DNA of 64,000 nt from Microbulbifer agarilyticus (GTDB taxonomy: Bacteria > Pseudomonadota > Gammaproteobacteria > Pseudomonadales > Cellvibrionaceae): the NCBI RefSeq assembly GCF_020171345.1, contig NZ_JAIUZM010000001.1, positions 186,001 through 250,000 of the forward strand, in the 5' to 3' direction. The translations under genes and the position numbers were made by a program. Below, in pieces: positions 36,141-45,100 of the stretch (position 1 is its first letter; each line of letters opens with the position of its first letter). The notes under the pieces are model-generated. The model was given only the letters and a program-made list of their open reading frames with translations, was not told the DNA's origin and did not search any database.

Positions 36141-38798
36141 TTAAGCAGAATCCTCCGGGTTCACCCCCAATTTCTGGTGGAGATAAGCGATCCCCAGCAG
36201 TGCGAGGCCCATTCCCATAAACGAGGCCACCCGCAGCAGCCCCTCAAGCCCGGACATATCCACCAGAAACAGCTTGACGATCACCAGTGCCAGAAGCGCC
36301 ATACCGCCTTGATAGCCGCTGCGCCAGCCACGCCAACTGGCGACCAGAATCGCGGTTACCGCCAGCGCCAGCCACACCGCCGAATAGGTGTAGAGCTCGC
36401 CGGTGCTTGCCGGGACATCCAGACGGATGTTGCCCTGCCACAAATGCCGCACTTCAAGCGATATCCACACAAACGCCGCCAACGCCGCAAGCTGCCCGGC
36501 AAAGCGGCGCACACTGGGCAGGTAGAAGCGACTGGCCAGTGCCGCCAGTAGCACGGGCCCGGCAAACGCCGGTATCAGCATATTGAGCAGCGGGCGCTCG
36601 CCAATGCCGCGCCACACCCAGGGCTCGCTCAATGCGGTAGCCAGCAGAATCCCGATGTAACAGGCCAGCCCGGCCAGCATCAGCACGCGACCATAGCCGT
36701 CGTACCAGCGGCCAAAGTGGCCACTGAGCAAACTCTTGCGGTAATAGACGAGACCCAGGCAGGTAAACAGCCACATATCGATCACCGCCTCGGTAAAACT
36801 GAACTCGGCAGCGAGCGCATTCCCACTGTAGAGCCAGTAACGGCACTCCGCCCACAGGGTGAGCACCAGTAGGTGCAGGGCGCCCGCTTCCGCCCAGCGT
36901 GCCAAACCCACCTGCGCCGAATCCGCTGGCTGAGAAGAGGAAAGTATTCGCGCAGCGATCCAGGCACACAAGGTCGCACCGCCATAGGTCCACAGCGACC
37001 AGTGCGCGACGTTTCCATAACTGAGCAGCCATGGGTTTAATGTCAGCCGCACCACGACCACCAGCAATACCGCCTTCAGCAACCAGCCGAGCGCAGGCAT
37101 ATCGAAACGACGAATCACCCACGCCAGGGATATCGCTTGCAGCGCGAGCGCCAGGGTAAGACTTGCCTGTTTCAGCCACAGGCACACCGCCAGGCTATAG
37201 GCGAAATGGGCGGCGATAAACAACCACACCACCATACCCCGCGACCAGTGTTTACCGACGCCACGACTACCAAGGAACATAAAGATGGCGCCGAATATCG
37301 CCGCATACAGACACCACAGGTACCGCGGCAGGAAGTCTCCGGCAAGGGAATACCCCAGCAACAATGACAACAGTGGCACCATCACCGCCAGCGACGCCCA
37401 CCAGGCCGCGGTTACCGTACGCTCTTTACTCTCGCCGCTACCCACCGCGAAATAGTTGTACACGGCAAAACCGCTAAACAGCAGCGTGTTCACCAGCAGG
37501 TAGGTCAAAAATGGGCTGTGCAACTCGGGGGGTAGTGGCGCCAAGCGCAAGGGCTCGCCGCCAACCTGATTGGCAAACCAGACCGCCACCTGCCCGAGAA
37601 ACAGCACCCAGGGTACCGGCGCCAGGCGCGGGGTCTGGCGCGCGGCGAGCAAGGTCACGATGGCGAGCGGACTCCAGGCCCATATTGCCGAAGAGAGGAA
37701 ACCTTCACGCAAAATGGATAGGCACTGCGCGGCGACCAGTAACAGCAGGCTGGGAAGCACCAGTGCGCCCTGCTGACTCGTATCCGGAATACGCAGGCGC
37801 AGCAACCAGTCCCGGGGAATAACGGCCAAAATCAGGTAAGCGACTGCCGCCAGATAGGGGCCACGCCAGCCATCAGCCTGATGCCCAACCAGGGAAACCA
37901 GCCACCACAACAATGCGCCGGCCAACAATCCGAGCCAGAGCCAACTGCGATAGACGTGGCGCAGGAGCAACAATACCGATGCGGAGATGATAAGCGCGTA
38001 CACCATAGCGCCGAGTACGTTGCCGGAGTCACTGGAGACCAGAACCGGCACCGAATAAGCACCGAGCATGCCGATCGCCGCCAGCACCGGGCCGTGCAAG
38101 CGCGCGAGCCACATAGTCACCAAGGCCACCAGCGCCAGGGCACCAAACGCCACCCCAGGCTCGATAAAGTGATACAGGTGCACCGAGGAAAGAACGGCCG
38201 CAAATGCGGTTATGGCGCCACCGCCGGCGAGGGCGGCAAAGGTTGGGTGGGTACCACCGGTTTTACGGCGCAACACTTCCGCCGCAATATACAGCGCAAG
38301 CGCCGTGACCAGGCCCATCACCACCCGGACCTTGGGGCCGAGCAGCCCCTGCTCGATACCGTAGCGGGCAAGAAATACCCCGGATAGCGCCACACAGGCA
38401 CCACCGAGCCACACCATCCAGTTTTTCTGTAAATTCGAGAAAAAGCGGCCGCCTGCGATGGGCCCCTGGGGTGAACGCTTCTCGGGTTGCGTGGCCCAGC
38501 GCTGGCTGCGGGGTTTCTGCAGTGTAGCCGGCGCCGGCTGCTCCAAATCGAGATCCAGTTCGAGCGTATCGGGCTCTGGTGGAGATTGCGCGGCGATGGA
38601 AAACACTTCGTTATCGCCCGCTGTACTGCGGTTCTGCCCCGTGGCTTCGCCCTGCTCAGACGCTTCGTCCAACCGCGCAGTTAAGCTGCGTACCTCTCTG
38701 CGCAGCTGTTTTACCTCGGCGAAGGCAAATATCCCCATGAATGCGCCAACAATGATGGTGACAACCAACAGGACGCCGAGTAGGACAAGGTTTTCCAT
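36141..38798 (-). CDS. DUF2339 polytopic membrane protein
   Basis: An 885-residue integral membrane protein. Residue 1-25 is a TM helix (LVLLGVLLVVTIIVGAFMGIFAF), followed by a short coiled coil (VKQLRREVRSLTARLDEASEQ), a Pro/Gln/Asp-rich linker, then more than 20 hydrophobic helices to the end. NWMVWLGGACVALSGVFLARYGIEQGLLGPKVRV (about 130-165) and WLARLHGPVLAAIGMLGAYSVPVLV-type segments are typical of DUF2339. No function is established. It is downstream of the Lon-substrate-domain gene on the same strand and ends at a strong terminator. Confidence 0.88.
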   Translation of the reverse strand: MENLVLLGVLLVVTIIVGAFMGIFAFAEVKQLRREVRSLTARLDEASEQGEATGQNRSTAGDNEVFSIAAQSPPEPDTLELDLDLEQPAPATLQKPRSQRWATQPEKRSPQGPIAGGRFFSNLQKNWMVWLGGACVALSGVFLARYGIEQGLLGPKVRVVMGLVTALALYIAAEVLRRKTGGTHPTFAALAGGGAITAFAAVLSSVHLYHFIEPGVAFGALALVALVTMWLARLHGPVLAAIGMLGAYSVPVLVSSDSGNVLGAMVYALIISASVLLLLRHVYRSWLWLGLLAGALLWWLVSLVGHQADGWRGPYLAAVAYLILAVIPRDWLLRLRIPDTSQQGALVLPSLLLLVAAQCLSILREGFLSSAIWAWSPLAIVTLLAARQTPRLAPVPWVLFLGQVAVWFANQVGGEPLRLAPLPPELHSPFLTYLLVNTLLFSGFAVYNYFAVGSGESKERTVTAAWWASLAVMVPLLSLLLGYSLAGDFLPRYLWCLYAAIFGAIFMFLGSRGVGKHWSRGMVVWLFIAAHFAYSLAVCLWLKQASLTLALALQAISLAWVIRRFDMPALGWLLKAVLLVVVVRLTLNPWLLSYGNVAHWSLWTYGGATLCAWIAARILSSSQPADSAQVGLARWAEAGALHLLVLTLWAECRYWLYSGNALAAEFSFTEAVIDMWLFTCLGLVYYRKSLLSGHFGRWYDGYGRVLMLAGLACYIGILLATALSEPWVWRGIGERPLLNMLIPAFAGPVLLAALASRFYLPSVRRFAGQLAALAAFVWISLEVRHLWQGNIRLDVPASTGELYTYSAVWLALAVTAILVASWRGWRSGYQGGMALLALVIVKLFLVDMSGLEGLLRVASFMGMGLALLGIAYLHQKLGVNPEDSA

Positions 38799-38909
38799 AG
38801 TGATCTTTCAGGTTTATTGTTCTGTTTTCTAACCGCTTGCTCGTTGCGGCCTAGCCGCGAATCGCGCGGGCGTCAGCCATTGCGATCCACTCACCAGACG
38901 CCTTTGTCG

Positions 38910-39485
38910 CTATTCCTTCGCCCATTGATCCAGGTTGGCGGCGATGCTTGCCAGCCGCTCCAGCGGATCATGACTTGCCAGCAGTTCCACGCGCGCCGCA
39001 TCCTCCAGTGGCAGCAGTTGTGCCAGCTGCCAGGATAAGGCCTCCGCGGACTCAACGGGCGCAAATTTCAGTGCCAGACTTGCGGCGTGTTGCTTCAGCT
39101 CATTCAGTACCGCCAGCAGGCCGTCGCAGCTCTCCGGCACCGGGTGGGACTCTTCGTCTGGCAGCCACTCCACTTCCGCCATCAACAGGCCGTCTTCCTC
39201 ACGATGGGTTTCCAGCACGCGGAAGCGGGACTCGCCGGCCACGTCGATATGCAGCAGCCCCTCTTCGCCCTGACTCCAGTCCACCACGCGGACATAGAGC
39301 CCCAGCGGCCAAACCTCCGACGGGCCCACCTCCTTGCCACTGCGAATCAACACCACCCCAAAACCGGTATCGGACTTCAGAGATTCAGTCACCAACCGCA
39401 GATAGCGCTGCTCGAAGATACGTAATGGCAGCGTCACCCCGGGGAACAGGGCCATGTTGAGGGGAAAGAGCGGAATAAGGGACAA
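38910..39485 (-). CDS. LON peptidase substrate-binding domain protein
   Basis: A protein of about 191 residues consisting of only the Lon N-terminal (substrate-binding, PUA-like) domain: IPLFPLNMALFPGVTLPLRIFEQRY at the N-terminus, then FGVVLIRSGKEVG and GLLHIDVAGESRFRVLE. No AAA+ or protease part follows. The frame is open to 39662, but the upstream 59 codons are not family-like. The best start is TTG at 39485, five codons before LFPL, preceded by AGAGAG at 8 bases. It probably precedes DUF2339 in an operon, gap 111 bases. Function is unknown beyond homology to a Lon substrate-recognition domain. Confidence 0.85.
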   Translation of the reverse strand: MSLIPLFPLNMALFPGVTLPLRIFEQRYLRLVTESLKSDTGFGVVLIRSGKEVGPSEVWPLGLYVRVVDWSQGEEGLLHIDVAGESRFRVLETHREEDGLLMAEVEWLPDEESHPVPESCDGLLAVLNELKQHAASLALKFAPVESAEALSWQLAQLLPLEDAARVELLASHDPLERLASIAANLDQWAKE

Positions 39486-39673
39486 AATGCTGACTCTCTG
39501 GTTGAACGTGAATGGGACAACGATACCACTCCTGCGGATGGCACAAGAATAATCTCCCGACGCGCAAACAAAAAATCGCGCCATCTGATCTATGCTCAGA
39601 ACTATGTGCGAAGTGAAATCGCCGATGTGCAACGCGGTTGCGCATCCACGGTCGCGAATCAAGAGGTATCACC

Positions 39674-40579
39674 ATGCGTTGGCGTCAGGGTCGCAGAAGT
39701 TCGAATGTTGAAGACCGCCGCGGAGAACAATCACCGGGAGGCGGCGGCCTGGGAGGGATAGGCAACCTGCTCGCGCTGGCCCCGTTCCTGCTACGCAGCA
39801 AAACCGGCTGGCTGATTCTCGCGGCTCTCGCCGCCCTGTACTTTTTTGGCGGCAACTTGTTTAGCGGCATGCAAACCACCGCCCCCCCAAACCTGGGCCC
39901 GAATGCACAGACCGCACCGGGTACCCCCGGCGCCACGGACGAACTGGCGCAATTTGTTGCGGTGGTGCTGGGGTCCACCGAAGACGTGTGGGGCGGTATT
40001 TTCCAACAGGCGGGCTCGCAATACACAGCCCCCAAGCTGGTGCTGTATACCGATGCGGTGCGCTCTGCCTGTGGCTTGAGTTCTGCGGCGGTAGGGCCGT
40101 TTTACTGCCCGGGTGACCAGAAAGTGTATCTGGACCTGAGCTTCCTCAACGAGCTCAAGAAACTGGGCGCTCCCGGGGACTTTGCCTTTGCCTACGTGAT
40201 TGCCCACGAGGTTGGCCATCATGTGCAAAACCTCCAGGGTACATCCGCCCAAGTACAGCAAGCGCGCATGCGTGCGGATAAAGTAACCGCAAATCGACTC
40301 TCGGTAATGCTGGAGCTGCAGGCAGACTGCTATGCCGGCGTTTGGGCGTTTTACGCCAATCGCGACAAGCAAATGCTCGAGCCCGGGGATGTCGAGGAAG
40401 GTTTACGTGCGGCAGCGGCCGTCGGCGACGACCACCTGCAACGCCGCGCCGGCCGCGCCGTATCCCCCGACGCGTTTACCCACGGCAGCGCAGAGCAACG
40501 GGCCTACTGGTTCAACCAGGGATTCAGCACCGGTGATGTGAACAAGTGCAACACGTTTGCGGCGCTATCCGGACGGTGA
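39674..40579 (+). CDS. ypfJ: YpfJ-family neutral zinc metallopeptidase
   Basis: A 301-residue membrane-anchored metallopeptidase. N-terminal RWRQGRRSSNVEDRRG is a family signature. One TM helix lies at about 51-68 (GWLILAALAALYFFGG). The catalytic HEVGHHVQNLQG motif is near 175-186, with ELQADCYAGVWAFY about 35 residues later supplying the third ligand. ATG at 39674 is preceded by AGAGGT at 7 bases. It faces ppiC downstream and is divergent from the Lon-domain gene. Physiological substrates are not known to me. Confidence 0.94.
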   Translation: MRWRQGRRSSNVEDRRGEQSPGGGGLGGIGNLLALAPFLLRSKTGWLILAALAALYFFGGNLFSGMQTTAPPNLGPNAQTAPGTPGATDELAQFVAVVLGSTEDVWGGIFQQAGSQYTAPKLVLYTDAVRSACGLSSAAVGPFYCPGDQKVYLDLSFLNELKKLGAPGDFAFAYVIAHEVGHHVQNLQGTSAQVQQARMRADKVTANRLSVMLELQADCYAGVWAFYANRDKQMLEPGDVEEGLRAAAAVGDDHLQRRAGRAVSPDAFTHGSAEQRAYWFNQGFSTGDVNKCNTFAALSGR

Positions 40580-40654
40580 GTAGCGCCCGAGTTCGTTACG
40601 CACTAAGCTTGCCGCTCAAGAAACACTTCATCACCAATAAATAGGGAGATACCC

Positions 40655-40936
40655 GTGCCAAGAGCAACAGCACGCCACATTCTGGTAGAAACTGAAGCCC
40701 AGTGTCAGGACCTGAAAAAGCAAATTGAAGACGGCGCCGACTTCGGAAAAATTGCGCAGCAATATTCCAAGTGCCCATCCGGCCGCAATGGCGGCGACCT
40801 GGGTGAATTCGGTCAGGGTCAGATGGTGCCGGAGTTCGACAAGGTGGTTTTCAACGATGAGTTGAACAAGGTACACGGCCCGGTGAAAACCCAGTTTGGT
40901 TATCACCTGCTGGAAGTGACCAGCCGCACCGCTTGA
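40655..40936 (+). CDS. ppiC: Parvulin-type peptidyl-prolyl isomerase PpiC
   Basis: A 93-residue single-domain cytoplasmic parvulin, the size of E. coli PpiC. ATARHILVETEAQCQDLK opens the domain, then FGKIAQQYSKCPSGRNGGDLGEFGQGQMVPEFDKVVF and TQFGYHLLEVTSRTA close it; active-site His and Cys/Asp positions are present. The start codon is GTG (40655) with AGGGAGA seven bases upstream. The gene ends just before the structured repeat element. Confidence 0.96.
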   Translation: MPRATARHILVETEAQCQDLKKQIEDGADFGKIAQQYSKCPSGRNGGDLGEFGQGQMVPEFDKVVFNDELNKVHGPVKTQFGYHLLEVTSRTA

Positions 40937-40948
40937 TTTAAAGGCTCA

Positions 40949-41099
40949 GGGCATCAAAAACACAGATGCCCGAAGCTAAGGTGCCGATGCCGGGCAAGAC
41001 ATTGTGAGACCTTCTTAAACAGGGATGTTTTAGAAGAGCTCCCAGGGATGGGTTTACGGCGTGTCTCACAATGTCTTGCCCGGTGGCGGTACCGCCACC
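40949..41099. repeat. Nested inverted-repeat element
   Basis: A compact folded block after ppiC. From left to right: hairpin GGGCATC/GATGCCC (40949-40971); perfect 21-bp inverted arms CCGGGCAAGACATTGTGAGA.. (40990-41010) and their complement (41063-41083) around a 52-base loop; in that loop a nearly perfect 10-bp hairpin CTTCTTAAAC/GTTTTAGAAG (41011-41036) and a CCCA/TGGG hairpin; and a perfect 18-base palindrome GGTGGCGGTACCGCCACC (41082-41099). There is no ORF inside. It resembles a non-autonomous mobile or REP-like intergenic repeat; copy number cannot be seen here. Confidence 0.75.
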
Positions 41100-41137
41100 A
41101 GAGCCAGAACAAAGCATCTCCGCCCCCGGGTTACCCC

Positions 41138-41989
41138 TTACTCAGAGCTTGTCTCAGTGCTTGTCTCAGCCTGCCATTCGAACAGGTTCATTTCGATGAA
41201 GAAGAAGGCTACCAGCCACAGGAAGGCATCCCAGAAATCCAGGAAGCTGCCATTTACACCCCAGTAGATCGCGCACAGCAACAGGGTGAAGTAGAGAATG
41301 CCTTTGATGACCTGGGAATAACGCATGATGGAATCGGATAGCTGGTGACGCAGCTGCAGCCATACATCAAAGGTCAAAATCGCAACCACCAGCAGCCAGG
41401 CACCGGAATTGATTACATCCACCCAGGCCAGCCACTGAATCTCACGCCAGACTTCCGCAGCACCCACAACCTGCGTATCCGCCAGTTGCAGCAGGCTCGC
41501 ATCCGCCAGCGAGCCACAATTGGCCGCCGTCAGCGCCACATAGTCATCCTGCTCCAGCACCATCGACCAGCCACCGTTTGCCGCCAGGTCACAGGCTGCC
41601 GCCGACGCAGGGAGAAGGTTGGTCACGGTCACCATCTCGGAGAAGTAACCGTAGAAGGAGTAAACAATAAACACGTAACAGAACGCGGACACCGCGTTCA
41701 GCGCCCACTTGGTTGCGCCCTTCAGTTTCTCGTCGGACAGCACCCAGGTTTCCAATTCGAACACCAGCAGCAGCACCACCCATGCCAGGGTATCGATCGA
41801 ATCGTTATAGGCCTCAATAATTTTGCCCAGGCTGACGCCGTCAGCGAATACGGTACCCGCGGCCGCGTGGTTTTCCAGGAAAAACGCATATACGTTGTAC
41901 GCCAGCAAACTGTATATAACGTACTTAAAAATCTTGAACAGGGTATAGCGATTAGCGGATAAACCGGCCAAAGAAACCACCTCGGACAT
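41138..41989 (-). CDS. Membrane protein of unknown family
   Basis: A 283-residue protein that I do not recognise. About five predicted TM helices: around 20-42, 65-80 (TLAWVVLLLVFELETWV), 95-115 (NAVSAFCYVFIVYSFYGYF), 195-212 and 233-270 (a pair separated by YWGVNGSFLDFWDA). Between helices 3 and 4 is a roughly 70-residue probable periplasmic loop with two Cys (CDLAANG, NCGSLAD) that could form a disulfide. The Glu-rich tail is hydrophilic. It is downstream of yhdP on the same strand but separated by about 210 bases, and is followed by the inverted-repeat element. Confidence 0.75.
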   Translation of the reverse strand: MSEVVSLAGLSANRYTLFKIFKYVIYSLLAYNVYAFFLENHAAAGTVFADGVSLGKIIEAYNDSIDTLAWVVLLLVFELETWVLSDEKLKGATKWALNAVSAFCYVFIVYSFYGYFSEMVTVTNLLPASAAACDLAANGGWSMVLEQDDYVALTAANCGSLADASLLQLADTQVVGAAEVWREIQWLAWVDVINSGAWLLVVAILTFDVWLQLRHQLSDSIMRYSQVIKGILYFTLLLCAIYWGVNGSFLDFWDAFLWLVAFFFIEMNLFEWQAETSTETSSE

Positions 41990-42198
41990 TGGCGAAGAAC
42001 CTCGATAGCGTGATTATTGTTGTTACTTACTCAAATACTGAACGCGTTGCTTGGACAGCTGCGGATCTCTTGCGGGTTGTTGGATTTGCCGCAAGAAACA
42101 GCAATATCGAATAATTGTTCGGTTTTTGCAACCACCAGCGCGCAATTTCACCCTATAGGACGATATTTCTCAAGCCGAGCATAAAAGCGGAAACTATT

Positions 42199-45100
42199 TC
42201 AGTTGGCTACCGCGCGCTCTGGTTCGATGCCCGAAGCACCGTCATCAAACAGGCGGTCAAAGCGCACCTCTGGCTCAGACCAGGCACCGTTAATGCGGTA
42301 GCTGACGCTGGCGACACGATCCACCTGCTTTTTGAATACCTTACTGATCAGGTAAACACCGGCCGCCGCCGGCAGGCCACCGGCCAGCGCCGCAACAAAA
42401 GCGAGGTTGTTACCCACAGGCAGGGTCGCCACCAGCGTCAGGTTCAGATCCTCCCGCTGCAAGTTCACACGCCCCGCCATCTGCAACTCACTGGTGGGGC
42501 CTTCCACCTGGATGGGTACCGCGATCAGTAATTCGCCGTCCCCTTCGAAATATACCTCGCCGCGCACCCGGTCAAAGGTCAGGCCACTTTGCACCAAGTC
42601 GGAGAAATCCAGGCGCAGACGCCGCGCCCAGGTGTCGAAGTTGAACAGGGAAAGCAGCCGCAGCAGGGACGTGCCGGCATTGTCACTGGCACGGAGGAAA
42701 TGACCGTTGCGGATATCAATACGGATTTCGCCGTTCATACCGTTGGGACGCAACATTGCCGGCGAGCCGCTCCAGCGCAGCGCAGTATCAAATACCGCCG
42801 AGCGGCTTTCGATGGCCGCTTCCTGCCCCCAGGCCTGCAGCACGTCACCGAGGTTATCGCCTCGCAAGCGACCAATAAACTGCGTGGACTCGCTGCCATC
42901 GGCGTCGCGCATCCACATCAGCTGGGCACCCAGCCTATTTTCTCCTTCGCCGCGCCCCTCGATACGCAAACCACGCATTGCGCCCTGAATTTCACTGACC
43001 ACGAGGCGCTCTTCAGAGGGACGCAAACGGAACGACCAGGGGCCCATATCCTCCTCACCGAGCCACAAGTTTTCGGTGGAGAAATCCACCCGCGGCAAAG
43101 CGGTGAAATCAAACCCTTGCCAACGATCCTGCACTGCCTCAAGTACCGCCGTTTCCGTCAGTTCACGGGTTTCCTCTTCATCATTGCGGTTCTGGGCTTC
43201 CGTCTTGGCCAGTGCCGGCAGTCGTAGGTGTTCGAGTTTCAAATTCAGCGGCGAGGTGGAATTGAGAAGCCCGGTCAACTCGCCAGCCGCGGTTTCGCTG
43301 TCAAACTGCACCTGCCAGTCGGCACCCAGCCCGCGACCGCGCGCATGTATATTTTCGATCTGCACCGCATCAGACACTCGCAACAGATCGGTACTGAGAT
43401 CGAGGACAATGGGTAAGGCCGAAGCATCATCCCCGGTTGCTGGCTCAGCGGGACTTGCGGTGTAGATTTCCAGCGCCTCTTTCCAGGGCGCAAAATCCAC
43501 AACCGCCAGATCACCAAATACCGAGATGCCCGGGGAGTCTGGCAGTGTGGCGGGCGCATTCAGCGCGATGGCGGCGCGCTCCAGCTTACCGCCGACCTGC
43601 CACAGCTGGCCCTGCAAATGCTCACCATAACTGAGGTGATAGAGGTTGCCTTCATCCCCGATGGGCACCCGCATAACAAACCGGGATTTTTCACCCGCCG
43701 GTTTTCCCAGCGGTGCCGGCAGCCCAACGGCTACCTGCTGCAGGTCGGAGGAAATTTCCAGAATTGCACCGTACGGCTTGTCCTTGGATTTTGCCGGAAT
43801 GGTAACCAGCGCCTGATAATCGAGGTCGCCCTCCATCCACTGCAGTTCCGGGCGCCCACTCCAACGGCCGATATCGGCGGTATTCGCGCTGCCATTCACG
43901 ACCACTTGGGTATCGCGCTCATCCCCTGCGCCCAGGTGTTGAATGGATGCCTGTAATGGCTGCCCCCACAATGCGCCGCGGAAAGTGGAGCCCTCCAGGC
44001 CATGTTTACTGTGGTAGCGCACCTTCCCATTGAGTTGATCAAACTGTAGATTCAATTTCTGCAGGTTCAGCTCACTCCCGGCAAGCGTCAGGTCGATATC
44101 CTGCAAGGGCGCAAACTTGGCACCACCCATGGGCTGGACAATCTTCAACGTGCCCTGCATATCACCGCTCAGAGACCAGTGATCAAAGGCATCACCCAGC
44201 TTGTCGCGCAAGGGTGATTCCCGCAGCAACTTCATACCATCTGCAGCAGGCCCTTTTAGATCCGCGGAGACATCCAAACGTGAACCACCCGGCGCGGGTG
44301 AAATACGCACAGCGACATTTTCGCCGTCCACCTGCCACAGCTTTGCCGTGGGAGCCGCCACCAGGACTTCCGTATCATTAATCCCCAAATGACCATTCAC
44401 TTGCTCCGCAACGGGCCAACCGCTGGCGTAACGCAAACTGCTGTCGGCAATGTCGGCCTGCAGCTGCACTGTCTGCCGCTGCTTGCTCTTGCCTAACGCG
44501 AGCAATGCCGCATCCTCGCCTTGCCGATAGCTGTAGCCCCGATAAATAAACCCGGCGGTGGGAATTCGCCCCGTGTTATCCACACCAATGCTGTCGTTCA
44601 GCCACTTGCGCAGATCGGCACTCACAACCGTCGGCACCAGGTGACGCTGCTCGGCTACCGCGACATTGCGCAAGCCGAGCGCCAGGGTAAAGTCGGATGG
44701 GCGGGTAAACGGCACTATGGGAATCTGCAGCAGGAACTGGCCGCGGAAAGCACCTGCCACGGGCACCTGCTCCTGCTGGCCAACCGCCGCAGCGTCCAAC
44801 AAAAGAGGACCGGAATACACGGATACGGTGTCGTGCTCGCGATCTACATCCCAGGCCACGGTGCCGCGGGCGGAGGTAAAATTGAATGGCGCTTCATACA
44901 GCATGGGAAAATGCGCGCTGAAGCCGCTCTGGCTATCGAGTTCAACCCGACCACCCTGACCGTTCAGCGACAGGAAGCCGTTGACGCCGGTCACCGCCGG
45001 CGCACCGCGGTGCGCGCCCGCGGCGACATCGTGCAAGTTGGCGGAAATGGTTACTTCGCCGTTCACCCGGGACAGACGCACATTTTGCAATTCACCGGAG

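Noticed and set aside
40990..41083. Terminal inverted repeats of an insertion sequence
   Set aside because: The arms are only 52 bases apart, with no ORF or transposase. Reported instead as a repeat element of unknown type.
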